Assembly (NCBI RefSeq): GCF_003318255.1
Contig: NZ_QOCF01000014.1
Coordinates: 455,957-519,956 of the forward strand
From: Ruegeria sp. A3M17
Lineage (GTDB): Bacteria > Pseudomonadota > Alphaproteobacteria > Rhodobacterales > Rhodobacteraceae
DNA length: 64,000 nt
Direction of reading: 5' to 3'
Below, piece after piece: positions 54,709 through 63,896 of this stretch (within the stretch, counting starts at the first letter, position 1; every line of letters starts with the position of its first letter). The translations under genes and the position numbers were made by a program. The notes under the pieces are model-generated. The model saw nothing but the letters and a program-made list of their open reading frames with translations. It had not been told where the DNA came from and did not search any database.

Positions 54709-55284
54709 TTAGCCGCCGACATAGGGCAGCAATTGCCCGTATTGTTCTTGCCGGCGCTTCTCCAGAACAACGCTGCGGGGCACCCATTCATACTTGGTGT
54801 CTTCCACCAGGGGCGACCAGAACAGCACGCCTCCGTACCGCCATGGGTCCAGCACCACGCCGTCATACATCGTCTCACCCTTGCGGCTGATGATGGCCGT
54901 GCTGTGGTCGATTCTGAACTGATTGTCCGCATTTGCTATCGCGCGGTGCAAATCCAGCGTCAGGAAGTTCTCTTTCTTCAGCCGGCGTTCGATATCCTCG
55001 GCCCAATGCCAACACAGCCCGCGCGGGCGTAGACCCTTGTTGACCTTGGCATTGTGGATGAGCGGAGGGTCGGTGATTTCGTATTCCTGAACCAGCTGCG
55101 CGGTATAGGAATAAGCGATGCGGGCCGCGCGGTCGGCTTCTTCGGGGTCGATGTCGGGACCAAGGCTGCGGATTTCCGTTGCCAGTCTTTGAACTTCATC
55201 GCCGGTCGTGCGCGGCGGCGCCGAACACGCGGTAATCATCACAAGCGAAAGCAAAGCCATTACACTGGCCAGAGCCCTGGTCAT
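54709..55284 (-). CDS. conserved lipoprotein
   Basis: About 191 residues. A lipoprotein signal peptide (MTRALASVMALLSLVMITAC) ends in ITAC with the lipidated cysteine. Soluble domain: LATEIRSLGPDIDPEEADRAARIAYSYTAQLVQEYEITDPPLIHNAKVNKGLRPRGLCWHWAEDIERRL, probably all-alpha at first, with LCWHWAED then a beta-rich end (MYDGVVLDPWRYGGVLFWSPLVED). No family recognised. It is upstream of the hisE gene on the same strand but not obviously related. Confidence 0.8.
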   Translation of the reverse strand: MTRALASVMALLSLVMITACSAPPRTTGDEVQRLATEIRSLGPDIDPEEADRAARIAYSYTAQLVQEYEITDPPLIHNAKVNKGLRPRGLCWHWAEDIERRLKKENFLTLDLHRAIANADNQFRIDHSTAIISRKGETMYDGVVLDPWRYGGVLFWSPLVEDTKYEWVPRSVVLEKRRQEQYGQLLPYVGG

Positions 55285-55356
55285 TCCCGCGTTCCTCGGT
55301 CGGTCCCACACTGATCCCTGACTATACAGGGCAGGGCGGCAGGACGGAACCCGCGC

Positions 55357-55674
55357 TTAGGTCTTTGGGCGCGATGCCTTTTCCGCGATGCCGCTTGTGC
55401 CCTGACGTCGGGCCAACTCGGCCAATACGTCATCCAGCGCCACGTCCCGCGCAGCCAGCATGACCAGCAGGTGATAGAGGACATCCGCAGCCTCGGCGGT
55501 CAGCTTTTCCCTATCGCCCTTGACGGCTTCGATGATGGCCTCAACGGCCTCTTCCCCAAACTTCTCGGCACATTTTTCAGGTCCCTTGGACAGCAGTTTT
55601 GCGGTCCAGCTGGAGTCGGGCTCGGCCCCTTTGCGAGCCTCAATCGTCGCGGCCAGATCTTGCAGGATGTTCAT
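55357..55674 (-). CDS. hisE: phosphoribosyl-ATP pyrophosphatase
   Basis: 105 residues, the usual size for stand-alone HisE. Motifs [57 protein letters not shown] match the all-alpha MazG-like nucleotide pyrophosphatase fold with acidic metal ligands (EExxE, ExAD). It converts PR-ATP to PR-AMP, histidine step 2. Its start overlaps the hisF stop by four bases. Confidence 0.95.
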   Translation of the reverse strand: MNILQDLAATIEARKGAEPDSSWTAKLLSKGPEKCAEKFGEEAVEAIIEAVKGDREKLTAEAADVLYHLLVMLAARDVALDDVLAELARRQGTSGIAEKASRPKT

Positions 55675-56432
55675 GTAAGCCTCATGGGGATGCCAGCCGC
55701 TGCCATGTGTTCCTTGGCCTCGCGGATGGTGTATTCGCCGAAGTGAAAGATCGAAGCCGCCAGTACGGCACTGGCCCTGCCCTCTGTCACACCTTCGACC
55801 AGATGGTCCAGGTTGCCTACGCCGCCCGAGGCAATCACCGGCACGTCCACCGCGTCCGAGATCGCGCGGGTCAGCGGCAGATTGAAGCCTGCCTTGGTGC
55901 CGTCGCGGTCCATTGAGGTCAGCAGAATCTCTCCGGCCCCTTTGGCGACAACGGTTTTGGCGAACTCAACCGCGTCGATGCCGGTCGATTTGCGACCCCC
56001 ATGGGTGAAAATCTCCCATTTTCCCGGGCTGACGGTTTTGGCGTCTATGGCACAGACAATACACTGGCTACCGAACTGGTCTGCAGCTTCGGCGATGACA
56101 TCCGGATTGGCGACAGCGGCCGAGTTGAAGCTGACCTTGTCGGCGCCAGCTAACAGCAGGGCGCGCACGTCGTCTTTGGTACGGACGCCTCCACCGACGG
56201 TCAGCGGAACAAAGCACTGTTCAGCTGTGCGTCGAACCACATCAAACATGGTGCCGCGGTTTTCGTGGGTGGCGTGAATGTCCAGAAAACAGATCTCATC
56301 TGCGCCTGCTGCGTCATAGGCTTTGGCCGACTCTACAGGATCGCCCGCGTCACGCAGGCCAACGAAATTGACACCTTTGACAACACGGCCATCGGCGACA
56401 TCCAGACAGGGAATGATACGGGTCTTCAGCAT
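55671..56432 (-). CDS. hisF: imidazole glycerol phosphate synthase, cyclase subunit
   Basis: 253 residues, TIM barrel. The N-terminal [15 protein letters not shown] and middle [28 protein letters not shown] contain the catalytic Asp11 and Asp near residue 130. Phosphate-binding loops [10 protein letters not shown] and [11 protein letters not shown] are intact. It closes the imidazole ring using ammonia delivered by HisH (60751-61389). Its gene lies 4 kb from hisH because other genes sit between them. Confidence 0.97.
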   Translation of the reverse strand: MLKTRIIPCLDVADGRVVKGVNFVGLRDAGDPVESAKAYDAAGADEICFLDIHATHENRGTMFDVVRRTAEQCFVPLTVGGGVRTKDDVRALLLAGADKVSFNSAAVANPDVIAEAADQFGSQCIVCAIDAKTVSPGKWEIFTHGGRKSTGIDAVEFAKTVVAKGAGEILLTSMDRDGTKAGFNLPLTRAISDAVDVPVIASGGVGNLDHLVEGVTEGRASAVLAASIFHFGEYTIREAKEHMAAAGIPMRLT

Positions 56433-56469
56433 ACCGGCGTCCTTTGTTGGCGCACCTGTATCGGCAAAA

Positions 56470-56556
56470 CCCCGCCTTTTCCAGTACCGTTAGGGCGCGT
56501 CACGGAAAATGGCGGGGTCAATTGCGTTTAAGGGCAGCCTGCTACGGATTGCAGGC
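56470..56556 (-). terminator. hairpins between the spermidine synthase-like gene and hisF
   Basis: CCCCGCCTTTTCC (56470-56482) pairs with GGAAAATGGCGGGG (56504-56517), one bulge. On the minus strand GGGG is followed by TTTT, giving a terminator-like end for the 56572-58800 gene. A second smaller stem GCCTGC / GCAGGC spans 56537-56556. Confidence 0.5.
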
Positions 56557-56571
56557 AAACGTACGCCCCCG

Positions 56572-58800
56572 TTAGTTCGTGTGTTGCTTGTCCTTAAGTA
56601 GTTTGAGCGCGGACAGAAGATTGGCCTTGTCGTCCGTCCACGGCTCACCCCCATCAGAAACCACTGCCTGCCATTTTCCGCCCTCGACAAAACTGTCGAT
56701 CTTGGACTGGTCTTGGCTGGCAATCATCACATGAGATTCGTGCGCGCCAAGTTCATTACTGTCCGGTTCGATCTGATGAAACTGACTGGCGGTATGAAGC
56801 CCAAGCTTGCCTGCAATGCGCGCCAGCGGGTCGACCAGGTCGTAGTAGCGGTTGGTGATGTGGAAAACCAAAATCCCGTCATCAACCAGTCGATCCATGT
56901 ACATCCGCACCGCTTCTTCAGTTGTCAGATGCAGGGGGATTGCGTCAGAGCTGTAGGCGTCCAGAACGAGTACATCAAAGGTATAGTCTGTCTGCGCCAG
57001 GACGATACGAGCGTCACCAAGATGCGTTGGCGAATTTGGTGCACATTCCGAGATGTAGGTGAACAGGGATGGGTCGCGCGCCACTTGGTCAACCATGGCG
57101 TCGATTTCAAAGAAGGCCCATTCCTGTGATGGAAGTTTGTAGCAGGACAAAGCTCCAACTCCGAGGCCGATAATGCCGATGCTGTCGGCGTCACGTCCGA
57201 AGTCGGATGTTATGACCTGAGCGATCGGACCGTTGGGATAGAAGTATGACTTCGGCGTTGGTTTTTCGCCAAATTTTGTTTCCAATTGCAAACCGTGCAG
57301 AGTGGTCCCGTTTTGATAAATTCTCAGGCCCGCTTCCGAGTATACCCTATGGGTTCCAAAGAAGCTTCGATCCTGAAGTAGCGAGTCCTTTTCTGGCCAA
57401 AGGACCGGCAGCATCAGTGCCGCGATGATGGTGACGATACGTGCAGGTTGATTGCGGAACAGGATCAATGCAGCCAACAGCATTGCGGTTGCGACAACCG
57501 CGCGCAGCGGCCCGTCTCCAATAAGATCAACTCCATCGATCATGCCGTAGAGAAGGAGGATCGGGTAGCTGACAATCAGGCCAATCGCCAGGTTTCTGGG
57601 CGTAACTGCGCCTTTTCCGATCAAGAGCAAACCGCTGGCCAAGAACAATGTCAGTTGCGCCTCAACTTCTTGGGCAAATGCCAAGGGAGCAAGGATGGAA
57701 TTGAACAATCCACCGAATGCACCGCCTACCGACAGCGCGATGTAGAACACTGTAAGCTGTTCTGCTGGCGGCCTCATTTCGTAGAGCAACCTGTGCGCAT
57801 ACAGGGCGATTACGAACAGTACGGGGACGTACAACAAAAAGACGATTGGGCCCGAATGGTGGCCGATTTTGTTGGACAACAAGACTACACCTGTCGCCAG
57901 TGCCAAAATCATTGGAATGTGTAGAGATTTAGCACTTAGTCTTTTCAATTTCGCAAAGGCGAAAATGAAGGAAAGAAGGTAAGTTGCCAGAGGCACAACC
58001 CAGATAAGCGGGATTGAACCCAGATCCGTACTGGCTTTCGTGGTAAAGGAAAGCATCAGGGATGAGGGTACAAAAGCGATCACAATCCATTTTGCAATCT
58101 GCTTCAGCTTTGGGGTGCTGCTCGCGAATTCAATCGCGATCGGTGCAAGGTCGCTGTTCGATCCGCGCAGCGCAATAAGGCCACTTGTCGCCATCAACCC
58201 ACCGAAAATGACAAAACCGACGGACCAAATTTTGCTGGTCGCACTGGCACCCAGAAGGGGGTCAGCCAGCAAAGGAAAGGCCAAAAGAGCCAGCAGTGAG
58301 CCCACGTTACTTGCGCTATATAGGAAATAGGGGTCGTCTGCCGAAGGCCCACCGGATCGCGAATACCATGCCTGTAGCAACGGCGCATTCGCAGAAAGAA
58401 CCGCAAATGGCAGGCCGACGCCCAGGGCAAACAACTTAAGGGTTTGCAGCGCGGTCGAGCTGGATGCGTCATAACTCCAGCCGTCGCTTATTGAGAGGGG
58501 CAGGTATGTCAGTGCAGCCGCCCAAAGTGCCAGGTGAGTCACAAGCTGCCAGCGCAGGGGGATCCATTTCGTCAGCACATGGGCGTAAATGTAACCGACG
58601 ATCAGAACCACCTGAAAGAACAGCATAGCGGTCGTCCAAACCGCAGGAGCGCCACCGATTTGCGGCAGGACCAGCTTGGCAAACAGGGGTTGAACAAAAA
58701 ACAAAAGAGAAGCGCTGACAAAAACTGTGGTGCAAAAACTGAATATGATCGCAATTCTGAACCAAGAATTGTTCGAATATTCTGTGCTCGTAATACTCAC
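56572..58800 (-). CDS. fused MFS-like membrane protein with spermidine synthase-like domain
   Basis: 742 residues starting at GTG 58800. About residues 1-470 contain some 12 hydrophobic helices; about 500-740 are a spermidine synthase-type Rossmann methyltransferase fold (GIIGLGVGALSCYKLPSQEWAFFEIDAMVDQVARDPSLF, VLVLDAYSSDAIPLHLTTEEAVRMYMDRL). The usual GGGDG glycine motif of true spermidine synthases is replaced by GLGVGALS, so polyamine synthesis is uncertain. Base composition is lower in GC than neighbouring genes, and it splits the his cluster, which suggests later insertion. Confidence 0.85.
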   Translation of the reverse strand: MSITSTEYSNNSWFRIAIIFSFCTTVFVSASLLFFVQPLFAKLVLPQIGGAPAVWTTAMLFFQVVLIVGYIYAHVLTKWIPLRWQLVTHLALWAAALTYLPLSISDGWSYDASSSTALQTLKLFALGVGLPFAVLSANAPLLQAWYSRSGGPSADDPYFLYSASNVGSLLALLAFPLLADPLLGASATSKIWSVGFVIFGGLMATSGLIALRGSNSDLAPIAIEFASSTPKLKQIAKWIVIAFVPSSLMLSFTTKASTDLGSIPLIWVVPLATYLLSFIFAFAKLKRLSAKSLHIPMILALATGVVLLSNKIGHHSGPIVFLLYVPVLFVIALYAHRLLYEMRPPAEQLTVFYIALSVGGAFGGLFNSILAPLAFAQEVEAQLTLFLASGLLLIGKGAVTPRNLAIGLIVSYPILLLYGMIDGVDLIGDGPLRAVVATAMLLAALILFRNQPARIVTIIAALMLPVLWPEKDSLLQDRSFFGTHRVYSEAGLRIYQNGTTLHGLQLETKFGEKPTPKSYFYPNGPIAQVITSDFGRDADSIGIIGLGVGALSCYKLPSQEWAFFEIDAMVDQVARDPSLFTYISECAPNSPTHLGDARIVLAQTDYTFDVLVLDAYSSDAIPLHLTTEEAVRMYMDRLVDDGILVFHITNRYYDLVDPLARIAGKLGLHTASQFHQIEPDSNELGAHESHVMIASQDQSKIDSFVEGGKWQAVVSDGGEPWTDDKANLLSALKLLKDKQHTN

Positions 58801-59043
58801 GGTGGAAATCCCTGCTCGAGTTCGTTGTTGATCTGCTACAGGCGAATTAAGACTAAGATTGGGCCAAGCTTGGTAAAATAATTGTCAAAATGGGTTATTG
58901 TTCTCAAATGCGGGACGGTCCGCGCGGGATGCAAAGCTGCGAGATACGGGTGCGCGGCAAGGCTTCGCCGATGCCGGAGAAGTGATTGCAAGTTCGCGAA
59001 AAGCTGAGACAATTTGGATGAAATTTACAGAAGGAAACCCAAT

Positions 59044-59490
59044 ATGCGAAATCTGATACTGGCAACAATTTTGACTTTTGGAGGGGCGATGTCCGCCATG
59101 GCTGACGACATCATCAAGGTAAACACAAACAAATCTGTGCAAGAGGCGATGGACGCCCTGGAAGCTGCCGTTGGCAATGCGGGCGCGACCGTCTTTGCCC
59201 GCGTCGATCATGCAGCGGGTGCGGAAAAGGTTGGCCTGACAATCCCCGCCAATCAGGTTCTGATCTTTGGCAACCCGGCACTGGGTACACCCGCGATGCA
59301 GATTGATCCGCGCGCCGGGCTTTTCCTGCCGCTCAAAGTGCAGGCATACGAAGATGAGACCGGGCAGGTCTGGCTGGCCTATGAGGACCCCAAAGAGACG
59401 ATGGATGAGCTCGACGAAGTCGAAAAATCACCTGTCATCGAAAAGATGCGCGGCGCGCTTGCCAAGCTGACTTCGGTTGCGGCCGAGTGA
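59044..59490 (+). CDS. DUF302-family exported protein
   Basis: 148 residues. A signal peptide (MRNLILATILTFGGAMSAMA) and a DUF302 domain (KSVQEAMDALEAAVGNAGATVFARVDHAAGAEKVGLTIPANQVLIFGNPALGTPAMQIDPRAGLFLPLKVQAYEDETGQVWLAYEDP). DUF302 proteins bind small ligands in a roadblock-like fold; function unknown. On the opposite strand to the his genes, divergent from the spermidine synthase-like gene and convergent with hisA (one base gap). Confidence 0.88.
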   Translation: MRNLILATILTFGGAMSAMADDIIKVNTNKSVQEAMDALEAAVGNAGATVFARVDHAAGAEKVGLTIPANQVLIFGNPALGTPAMQIDPRAGLFLPLKVQAYEDETGQVWLAYEDPKETMDELDEVEKSPVIEKMRGALAKLTSVAAE

Positions 59491-60210
59491 TCAGCTTAAG
59501 GCGCGAATGGCCTCGGAAAGGTCAATCGCGCCATCATAAAGCGCCCGGCCTGAAATTGCGCCATCCAATGCCACGCCACAATCACGCAGGGCGATCAGAT
59601 CATCCACCGAACTGACCCCACCCGAGGCGATGACGGGGATTGACACCGCGCGGGCCAAATCTGCCGTTGCCTGGATGTTTGGGCCCTGCATCGCGCCGTC
59701 GCGGTTGATATCGGTATAGATGATGGCCGCAACGCCTGCGTCCTCGAAACTGCGGGCCAGATCGGTGACTTTCACGTTAGTCTCTTCGGCCCACCCCTTG
59801 GTGGCCACCATGCCGTTGCGGGCATCGATGCCAACAGCAACTTTGCCCGGAAACGCCTTGGCAGCCTCGCGCACCAGATCGGGGTTTTCGACCGCCACGG
59901 TGCCCAGGATCACGCGCGCCAGACCTTTGTCGATCCATGTTTCGATCGTGGCCATGTCGCGAATGCCACCACCCAACTGCGCGGGCACGTTGCATTCCTT
60001 TAGGATGGCCTCGACCGGGGCTGCGTTGACGGGTTCACCAGCAAACGCGCCGTTCAGGTCGACCAAATGCAGCCATTCGCACCCTGCATCGACAAAGGCC
60101 CGTGCTTGCGCTGCAGGGTCGTCGTTGAAAACAGTAGCCTTATCCATTTCACCGCGCAGCAGGCGCACGGCCTGGCCGTCTTTGAGGTCGATGGCGGGGT
60201 AGAGGATCAT
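59491..60210 (-). CDS. hisA: ProFAR isomerase
   Basis: 239 residues, TIM barrel. The start [20 protein letters not shown] has the catalytic Asp8, and [18 protein letters not shown] gives the second catalytic Asp near 128. Phosphate loops [10 protein letters not shown] and [11 protein letters not shown] are present. Isomerises ProFAR to PRFAR. The frame extends upstream to 60285, but ATG 60210 matches the family. Separated from hisH by a plus-strand DUF2147 gene. Confidence 0.97.
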   Translation of the reverse strand: MILYPAIDLKDGQAVRLLRGEMDKATVFNDDPAAQARAFVDAGCEWLHLVDLNGAFAGEPVNAAPVEAILKECNVPAQLGGGIRDMATIETWIDKGLARVILGTVAVENPDLVREAAKAFPGKVAVGIDARNGMVATKGWAEETNVKVTDLARSFEDAGVAAIIYTDINRDGAMQGPNIQATADLARAVSIPVIASGGVSSVDDLIALRDCGVALDGAISGRALYDGAIDLSEAIRALS

Positions 60211-60344
60211 GTCAGGCGGCCCTATATCAATAGTGTTCGCGCGGGATATCGCACATGCGGGGCAGGGGATGCAACGCGACGCCAAGTCAATCTTGCCGGA
60301 ATTGCCTCACCGGGCCAAACTGAGCAGAAATAAGGGAGGAAATC

Positions 60345-60746
60345 ATGAAGACATTCACATTTGCAGCCGGATTTGCGGTATTGGCCAGCGCTGCTTTTGC
60401 AGCCGATCCGGTTGACGGACTTTGGAAAACCCAACCAGGTGATACTGGCGGCTATCTTCACGTCTCGATTTCGGAATGCGGCAGCGCGATTTGTGGCACC
60501 ATCGACACCGCCTTTGACAAAGACGGAAATGAACAGCTGGAGTATGAAAACCTCGGCAAGCAGATCATCTGGGATATGGTGCCCGATGGCGGCAGCAGCT
60601 ATAGCGGCGGTAAGATCTGGGCCCCAGACCGGGACAAGACCTACAGCTCGAAAATGACACTGGACAGCCAGAACAAGCTGACTGTCAAAGGCTGCGCTGT
60701 GGGCGGTCTGGTGTGTCGCGGGCAGGATTGGACCCGGGTTCAGTAA
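60345..60746 (+). CDS. DUF2147-family exported protein
   Basis: 133 residues. A signal peptide (MKTFTFAAGFAVLASAAFA) and the DUF2147 domain (DPVDGLWKTQPGDTGGYLHVSISECGSAICGTIDTAFDKDGNEQ ... GKIWAPDRDKTYSSKMTLDSQNKLTVKGCAVGGLVCRGQDWTRV), a lipocalin-like barrel with four cysteines. Periplasmic, role unknown. Lies on the opposite strand inside the his gene group. Confidence 0.9.
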   Translation: MKTFTFAAGFAVLASAAFAADPVDGLWKTQPGDTGGYLHVSISECGSAICGTIDTAFDKDGNEQLEYENLGKQIIWDMVPDGGSSYSGGKIWAPDRDKTYSSKMTLDSQNKLTVKGCAVGGLVCRGQDWTRVQ

Positions 60747-60750
60747 CCGC

Positions 60751-61389
60751 TCAGGGCGTCCAGGTCAGGAAGTTCCCGATCATCCGCAGGCCCACGTCCT
60801 GACTTTTCTCAGGGTGAAACTGCATCCCAACCATTGTGTCGCGGCCGATCACGGCCGTGACCTCCTGCCCATAATCCACAAAGGCCAGACGCTGCGCCGG
60901 ATCGGTGACACGGAAATGGTAGGAGTGCACGAAATAGGCGTGATCGCCTGATTGCGCCCCGGCAAAGACCGGGTGGTCGCTTTCCAAAACCAGATCGTTC
61001 CAGCCCATATGCGGCACTTTCAGCGCACTATCTGACGGCTCGATCCGCACCACATCACCTGCAACCCAGCCAAGACCGTCGGTCTCGCGATATTCGTGAC
61101 CCTTGGAAGCCATCAATTGCATGCCGACGCAGATGCCCAGAAAGGGGCGGCCTTTCTTTTCGACGGCTTCGGCCATCGCATCATAGATGCCTTTGTGCCC
61201 GCGCAGCTCATTCGCGCAGGCGGGAAAAGCGCCGTCACCGGGTAGAACCAGCCGGTCCGCGCGGGCAACCACCTCCGCGTCCGAGGTTACGACAACTTCA
61301 CCCGCGTCCATCTCGCGCGCCATGCGCTGAAAAGCCTTTTCGGCCGAGTGCAGATTGCCACTTTCGTAGTCGATAATGGCCGTCAGCAT
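60751..61389 (-). CDS. hisH: imidazole glycerol phosphate synthase, glutaminase subunit
   Basis: 212 residues, class I glutamine amidotransferase. The nucleophile motif LGICVGMQLMA has the catalytic Cys; histidine and glutamate are in VGMQFHPEKSQDVGLRM. It hydrolyses glutamine and passes ammonia to HisF. The start is one base after the hisB stop, so hisB-hisH are co-transcribed. Confidence 0.97.
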   Translation of the reverse strand: MLTAIIDYESGNLHSAEKAFQRMAREMDAGEVVVTSDAEVVARADRLVLPGDGAFPACANELRGHKGIYDAMAEAVEKKGRPFLGICVGMQLMASKGHEYRETDGLGWVAGDVVRIEPSDSALKVPHMGWNDLVLESDHPVFAGAQSGDHAYFVHSYHFRVTDPAQRLAFVDYGQEVTAVIGRDTMVGMQFHPEKSQDVGLRMIGNFLTWTP

Positions 61390-61977
61390 CTACAACGCGC
61401 CCTTCGTGGACGGAATCGCGTCCGCCTTGCGCGGATCGGTTTCGACCGCCAAACGCAACGCACGCGCGACGGCCTTAAACGCGGCCTCGGCCATGTGGTG
61501 GCTGTTGAAGCCGTGCAATTGGTCAATATGCAACGTGATGCCGCCATGGGTGCTGAGCGCCTGAAAGAACTCGCGCACCAGTTCGGTGTCGAAGTTTCCG
61601 ATCTTGGGGGTCGGCAGGTTCACGTTCCAGATCAGGAATGGACGCGCGGACAAGTCTAGCGCGCAACGCACCTGTGCGTCATCCATGGGCAAGTGGCACT
61701 CGCCATAGCGACGGATGCCTTTCTTGTCGCCCAAGGCCTGCGTCAGCGCCTGACCCAGCGCGATGCCGGTATCCTCAACCGTGTGGTGGTCGTCGATGTG
61801 GTAATCACCCTTGGCGCGGATCGTCATGTCGATCAGCGAATGGCGCGCAAGTTGGTCCAGCATGTGATCGAAGAACCCAACACCGGTTTGGTTGTCATAG
61901 GTACCGGTTCCGTCAAGATTGACCTCGACCGAAATCTCGGTCTCGGCGGTTTGACGGCTGATCTTTGCGCTGCGCAT
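61390..61977 (-). CDS. hisB: imidazole glycerol phosphate dehydratase
   Basis: 195 residues, the monofunctional form. Two HHxxE motifs are visible ([10 protein letters not shown] and [10 protein letters not shown]), which bind two manganese ions. [16 protein letters not shown] and the [12 protein letters not shown] block are typical. The frame extends to 62040, but the ATG at 61977 gives the right N-terminus ([19 protein letters not shown]). First gene of the hisB-hisH transcript. Confidence 0.97.
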   Translation of the reverse strand: MRSAKISRQTAETEISVEVNLDGTGTYDNQTGVGFFDHMLDQLARHSLIDMTIRAKGDYHIDDHHTVEDTGIALGQALTQALGDKKGIRRYGECHLPMDDAQVRCALDLSARPFLIWNVNLPTPKIGNFDTELVREFFQALSTHGGITLHIDQLHGFNSHHMAEAAFKAVARALRLAVETDPRKADAIPSTKGAL

Positions 61978-62130
61978 GGGCGAATTCCTTTTGCTACAGG
62001 CGCGCTTATAGACGGGGATTGGTCGGCTTATCCAGACCAAGCGTTGCTTTCACTACAATCTGTTGCAGGGGATTGCGCCCGGTGACGTGCCATGCCAGCC
62101 TGCCGGAAACTCAATCAACAGGTCCAAAAC

Positions 62131-62370
62131 ATGTCCACCTGCGTTTTCATTCAGATCCGCTGCACACCCGGCACCACCTATAAGGTCGCTGAAGAGATCG
62201 CGCTTCGCGAGATTCACTCCGAGCTTTACTCGACCAGCGGCGAATATGACCTGCTACTCAAGCTCTACATCCCTGAAACCGACGATGTCGGTCATTTCAT
62301 CAATGAAAACCTGCTTGTGATCCCGAATATCGAGCGTTCGCTGACTACTATGACCTTCAAGGCGTTCTGA
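62131..62370 (+). CDS. stand-alone Lrp/AsnC ligand-binding (RAM) domain protein
   Basis: 79 residues. This is the RAM/AsnC_trans_reg beta-alpha-beta fold with no HTH (MSTCVFIQIRCTPGTTYKVAEEIALREIHSELYSTSGEYDLLLKLYIPETDDVGHFINENLLVIPNIERSLTTMTFKAF). Such proteins bind amino acids or modulate Lrp proteins by mixed oligomers. The ATG at 62131 gives the standard length. Stop one base from the convergent membrane protein gene. Confidence 0.88.
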   Translation: MSTCVFIQIRCTPGTTYKVAEEIALREIHSELYSTSGEYDLLLKLYIPETDDVGHFINENLLVIPNIERSLTTMTFKAF

Positions 62371-62371
62371 G

Positions 62372-62974
62372 TCAGGCCGAAGCGTCGGACACCGAACCTT
62401 GCGGTGCAGCACATACCAAAATCGCGCCATTGCGCGCCTGCTGATCAGTTGTTCCTGCCCGGAGCAACTGATGCACACCGAACAATACCATCAGCGGAAT
62501 GCCAAGCGAGACCAGATAGTTTTCTCCGGCCAATTGCGACCAAACCACACCGAAAGCGCAGACAATCAGCAAAACGGCAGAGTGCGTGTTTTTCTGTTTT
62601 GTCCCGTTGGTCTGATAGTTCAGGAATCCGTTCGTTCTGAACAAGGTCAAAACGACACCCGTTAAGAATACACTCATAAGAACGAGGGTCGCGATATTCC
62701 CGGTCAAAATCGTCGCCGTGTCGCGATAGCCAAGCAAGATCAGGCATTCGATCAGTGGCGTGATCGCCACCATGAAGAGATTGATACCAAGTAAAATGGG
62801 CTGTGGACGCAGCGTTTTCCTGACATAGGTAACGCAAACCAAGGCGGCCAGAACCGTGCCGATCCACCCGGCCAATCTCATATCATCCGTGGCCCGGAAC
62901 AAAAGCATGAAAACCACGCCCGGCAGATTCTCAAACATCTCAAGCAGCAACCGCTTTTGGGTTTCGCTGGGCAT
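62372..62974 (-). CDS. hypothetical multi-pass membrane protein
   Basis: About 200 residues with six hydrophobic stretches (LPGVVFMLLFRATDDMRLAGWIGTVLAALVCVTYV, LLGINLFMVAITPLIECLILLGY, TGNIATLVLMSVFLTGVVLTLF, SAVLLIVCAFGVVWSQLAGENYLVSLGIPLMVLFGVHQLL). No family recognised. The ATG at 62974 follows AAAAAGGAAA. Start overlaps nothing; the GNAT gene ends 55 bases upstream on the same strand. Confidence 0.72.
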   Translation of the reverse strand: MPSETQKRLLLEMFENLPGVVFMLLFRATDDMRLAGWIGTVLAALVCVTYVRKTLRPQPILLGINLFMVAITPLIECLILLGYRDTATILTGNIATLVLMSVFLTGVVLTLFRTNGFLNYQTNGTKQKNTHSAVLLIVCAFGVVWSQLAGENYLVSLGIPLMVLFGVHQLLRAGTTDQQARNGAILVCAAPQGSVSDASA

Positions 62975-63029
62975 TCTGTAGATTTCCTTTTTGTAATTTC
63001 GCTTTTGGAATGTCGAGTGTGGGATGAAA

Positions 63030-63896
63030 TTACCCCAGTTCGAATGTCGTGATGCCGTAAATCCGGTCCAGATCAATCTCCGGTGCGTGGCTGGAATACA
63101 TGCGGCCAGTTTCGAAAACTTTGGTCAAACCCAACTGTTGCGCCATTGCCATGGCTTGCGCGTTGGGATTGGGCATGTCGATGAAGACCTCCGCATCCAT
63201 CTGATCGGCGGGAAGTGTCGCCAGCAGCGACACCAAAAGGGCCTCTGCGCTCTCAGGATTGTTCGCAAATAGGGGGCCGACCTTGTACCCGCTCAAACAT
63301 CGCCGCAGGGTTGCATAGCCCTTGATCTGACCATCTTCTTCGAACACGCGAGAGACGTGGCTGGGCGCACCGAGCCAGGCGTGAAGGAATGTGTCGCGCG
63401 GGGCAGGGAACAAGCCCCGGTCGTACGATTTCAGCTCATCCGTCAGGGCGCTGAGGGGCGTGATCTGATCGTGAAGGGACCGGCCCAACTGGTCTAGAAT
63501 TTCACCAACTGTGCCCGAGAAGCGGTAATTGTCATAGGCCAGCTTGAACCCGAACTTGCGGTAGTTGTCCTGCTGTTCGACAACGCCATCCATGCCCATG
63601 TTCCGGTGCTGACAATGAGCTTTGACCGCTTCGGCCACCTGCAACCCATATCCCGATCCGCGATACTCGGGTTGCACGATATAAAAGCCTAAAAACGAGT
63701 AGTTATCGTCATAATTCACGGCGGACGCAGACGCGATCATCTGCCCATCCAGGAACCCGCCCTTAAACCCTTCGGGGTCGGAACCGCGAAAGCAGACCGC
63801 GTCGTGTAGCCCCGGGTTCCAGCCTTCCTGGCCGGCCCAATCGACGGCCGTTTGAACTTCGTCTTCAGTCAAAGCGCGAATAACATATTCGGGCAT
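63030..63896 (-). CDS. GNAT-family N-acetyltransferase
   Basis: 288 residues. N-terminal GNAT domain with the acetyl-CoA loop VQPEYRGSGYGLQVAEAVKAHC, and a C-terminal region of the type Acetyltransf_18 (HVSRVFEEDGQIKGYATLRRCLSGYKVGPLFANNPESAEALL). The layout matches YitH-like amine N-acetyltransferases of unknown substrate. The frame extends to 63962, but ATG 63896 (MPEYVIRALTEDEV) has an AGAGGTCC site before it. Confidence 0.85.
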   Translation of the reverse strand: MPEYVIRALTEDEVQTAVDWAGQEGWNPGLHDAVCFRGSDPEGFKGGFLDGQMIASASAVNYDDNYSFLGFYIVQPEYRGSGYGLQVAEAVKAHCQHRNMGMDGVVEQQDNYRKFGFKLAYDNYRFSGTVGEILDQLGRSLHDQITPLSALTDELKSYDRGLFPAPRDTFLHAWLGAPSHVSRVFEEDGQIKGYATLRRCLSGYKVGPLFANNPESAEALLVSLLATLPADQMDAEVFIDMPNPNAQAMAMAQQLGLTKVFETGRMYSSHAPEIDLDRIYGITTFELG

